From Halosolutus halophilus (GTDB lineage Archaea; Halobacteriota; Halobacteria; Halobacteriales; Natrialbaceae), in contig NZ_CP094974.1 in the NCBI RefSeq assembly GCF_022869805.1, positions 2,542,001 through 2,606,000 of the forward strand: DNA of 64,000 nucleotides, in the 5' to 3' direction. Positions 63,523-64,000 of this stretch are shown here, one piece after another; positions within the stretch are counted from its first letter, which is position 1; the number at the start of each line of letters is the position of its first letter. A model generated the notes under the pieces. The model had not been told where the DNA came from, searched no databases, and saw nothing but the letters and a program-made list of their open reading frames with translations. The position numbers and the translations under genes were made by a program.

Positions 63523-64000
63523 ATGATACCATGTCGCATTATCGGTCGATTCGTCCCGTTCTCGCTCTCGGCTTCGCTCGTGATCGTACTGGTCGTCGGA
63601 CTGCTGATCGGTCCCGGCGGAGCTGCGATCGCCGCTGGTGCCCAGGAGGGCGACGAAGCGGCCGACTACTCGGTCGTCCAGGGAGACGAGTGCGTCCCCG
63701 TCGAGCCTCTCGGTGACGGCTCCCAGAGCGTCGAGGAGTTCTACGACTATCGCACGCCGAACACAGAACCGAGTTCTCACACGTACAGTTCCTACGGGAC
63801 GACGCACCTCCAGGAAGACGATACGAGCGGGTTCTTTCTGTACGACGGTCGCGACGGCCTCAGTCTCGTCCTCGTCCACGATCGGTACGACGGGAATTCC
63901 CCGGGCGGGGCAGTGACGATGCAGTTCGACGGGCTTCCCGCCGACGGAGAGTGGGTCGTCGAGGACGACAACTACAGCGAGGACCTCGGTCCCGGTCCGT
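63523..64000 (+). CDS. Secreted surface protein B (paralogue of A), cut by window end
   Basis: The first 159 residues are visible. N-terminal hydrophobic signal (SLSASLVIVLVVGLLIGPGG) and then the same block as protein A: DECVPVEPLGDGSQSVEEFYDYRT, SYGTTHLQEDDTSGFF, SLVLVHDRYDGNSPGG, and GLPADGEWVVEDD. Full length is expected near 440 residues if it follows protein A. The A - DUF1616 - B arrangement suggests the three work together at the cell surface. Confidence 0.8.
   Translation, partial: MIPCRIIGRFVPFSLSASLVIVLVVGLLIGPGGAAIAAGAQEGDEAADYSVVQGDECVPVEPLGDGSQSVEEFYDYRTPNTEPSSHTYSSYGTTHLQEDDTSGFFLYDGRDGLSLVLVHDRYDGNSPGGAVTMQFDGLPADGEWVVEDDNYSEDLGPGP

Noticed and set aside
1-64000. tRNA, rRNA and CRISPR arrays
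   Set aside because: No T-loop/anticodon-arm pattern, no rRNA stretch and no regularly spaced direct repeats were seen in any gap.

Overview
The window is chromosomal DNA of a halophilic archaeon (class Halobacteria; a relative of Natrinema/Haloterrigena/Natrialba is my guess, not something the sequence proves). The evidence is a high-GC genome with CGTCGA-rich codon use, very acidic proteins, an archaeal TFB, an archaeal-type proteasome, a class III PHA synthase, Tat-type double-arginine signal peptides and many genes with little or no leader.

Region 1 (1-23 kb) is core metabolism and information processing. It starts with a polyhydroxyalkanoate cluster (tail of an upstream gene, phaE, phaC, and an SDR that is probably the acetoacetyl-CoA reductase). 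A second-copy proteasome beta/alpha pair follows, in which the beta gene is frameshifted at a GGAC tetranucleotide repeat. Next are a winged-helix zinc-ribbon regulator, moaC with the NAD(P)HX repair gene, a thiolase, an acyl-CoA dehydrogenase, an SDR, acylphosphatase, an enolase-superfamily protein, an MBL-fold protein, an 8-oxoguanine glycosylase, a DUF4336 protein, an XPB-type helicase, a TFB and a DUF7344-type membrane protein.

Region 2 (23-64 kb) is a large cell-surface and exopolysaccharide/glycosylation region. It has three Tat-exported beta-helix paralogues; two large GT-C-like membrane proteins; four alkaline-phosphatase-superfamily proteins (three phosphodiesterase-like, one sulfatase-like) with a common C-terminal tail; two N-acyl/FemAB-type transferases; two formyltransferase-like proteins; and an oxidoreductase/DUF362/epimerase operon. 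It also has a DUF354 glycosyltransferase-like protein, a polysaccharide deacetylase, a PP-loop ATPase, a Wzx flippase, GT61 and GT4 glycosyltransferases, a nucleotidyltransferase, an alpha/alpha-barrel protein, a DUF1616 membrane protein and two related secreted one-TM proteins, the last cut by the window end. The likely logic is sugar activation and modification in the cytosol, lipid-linked assembly, flipping by Wzx, and external trimming or decoration by the exported and AP-superfamily enzymes.

The most notable non-coding signal is a short oriented element, ATAACAAW, recurring upstream of at least ten of these surface genes on both strands and not seen by eye in the first 28 kb. About 46.6-52.9 kb is visibly more AT-rich, and both of its edges fall inside genes. 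A decayed DUF1616 copy, MITE-like palindromes and a probable 1-nt frameshift in the sulfatase gene all indicate recent rearrangement of this half.
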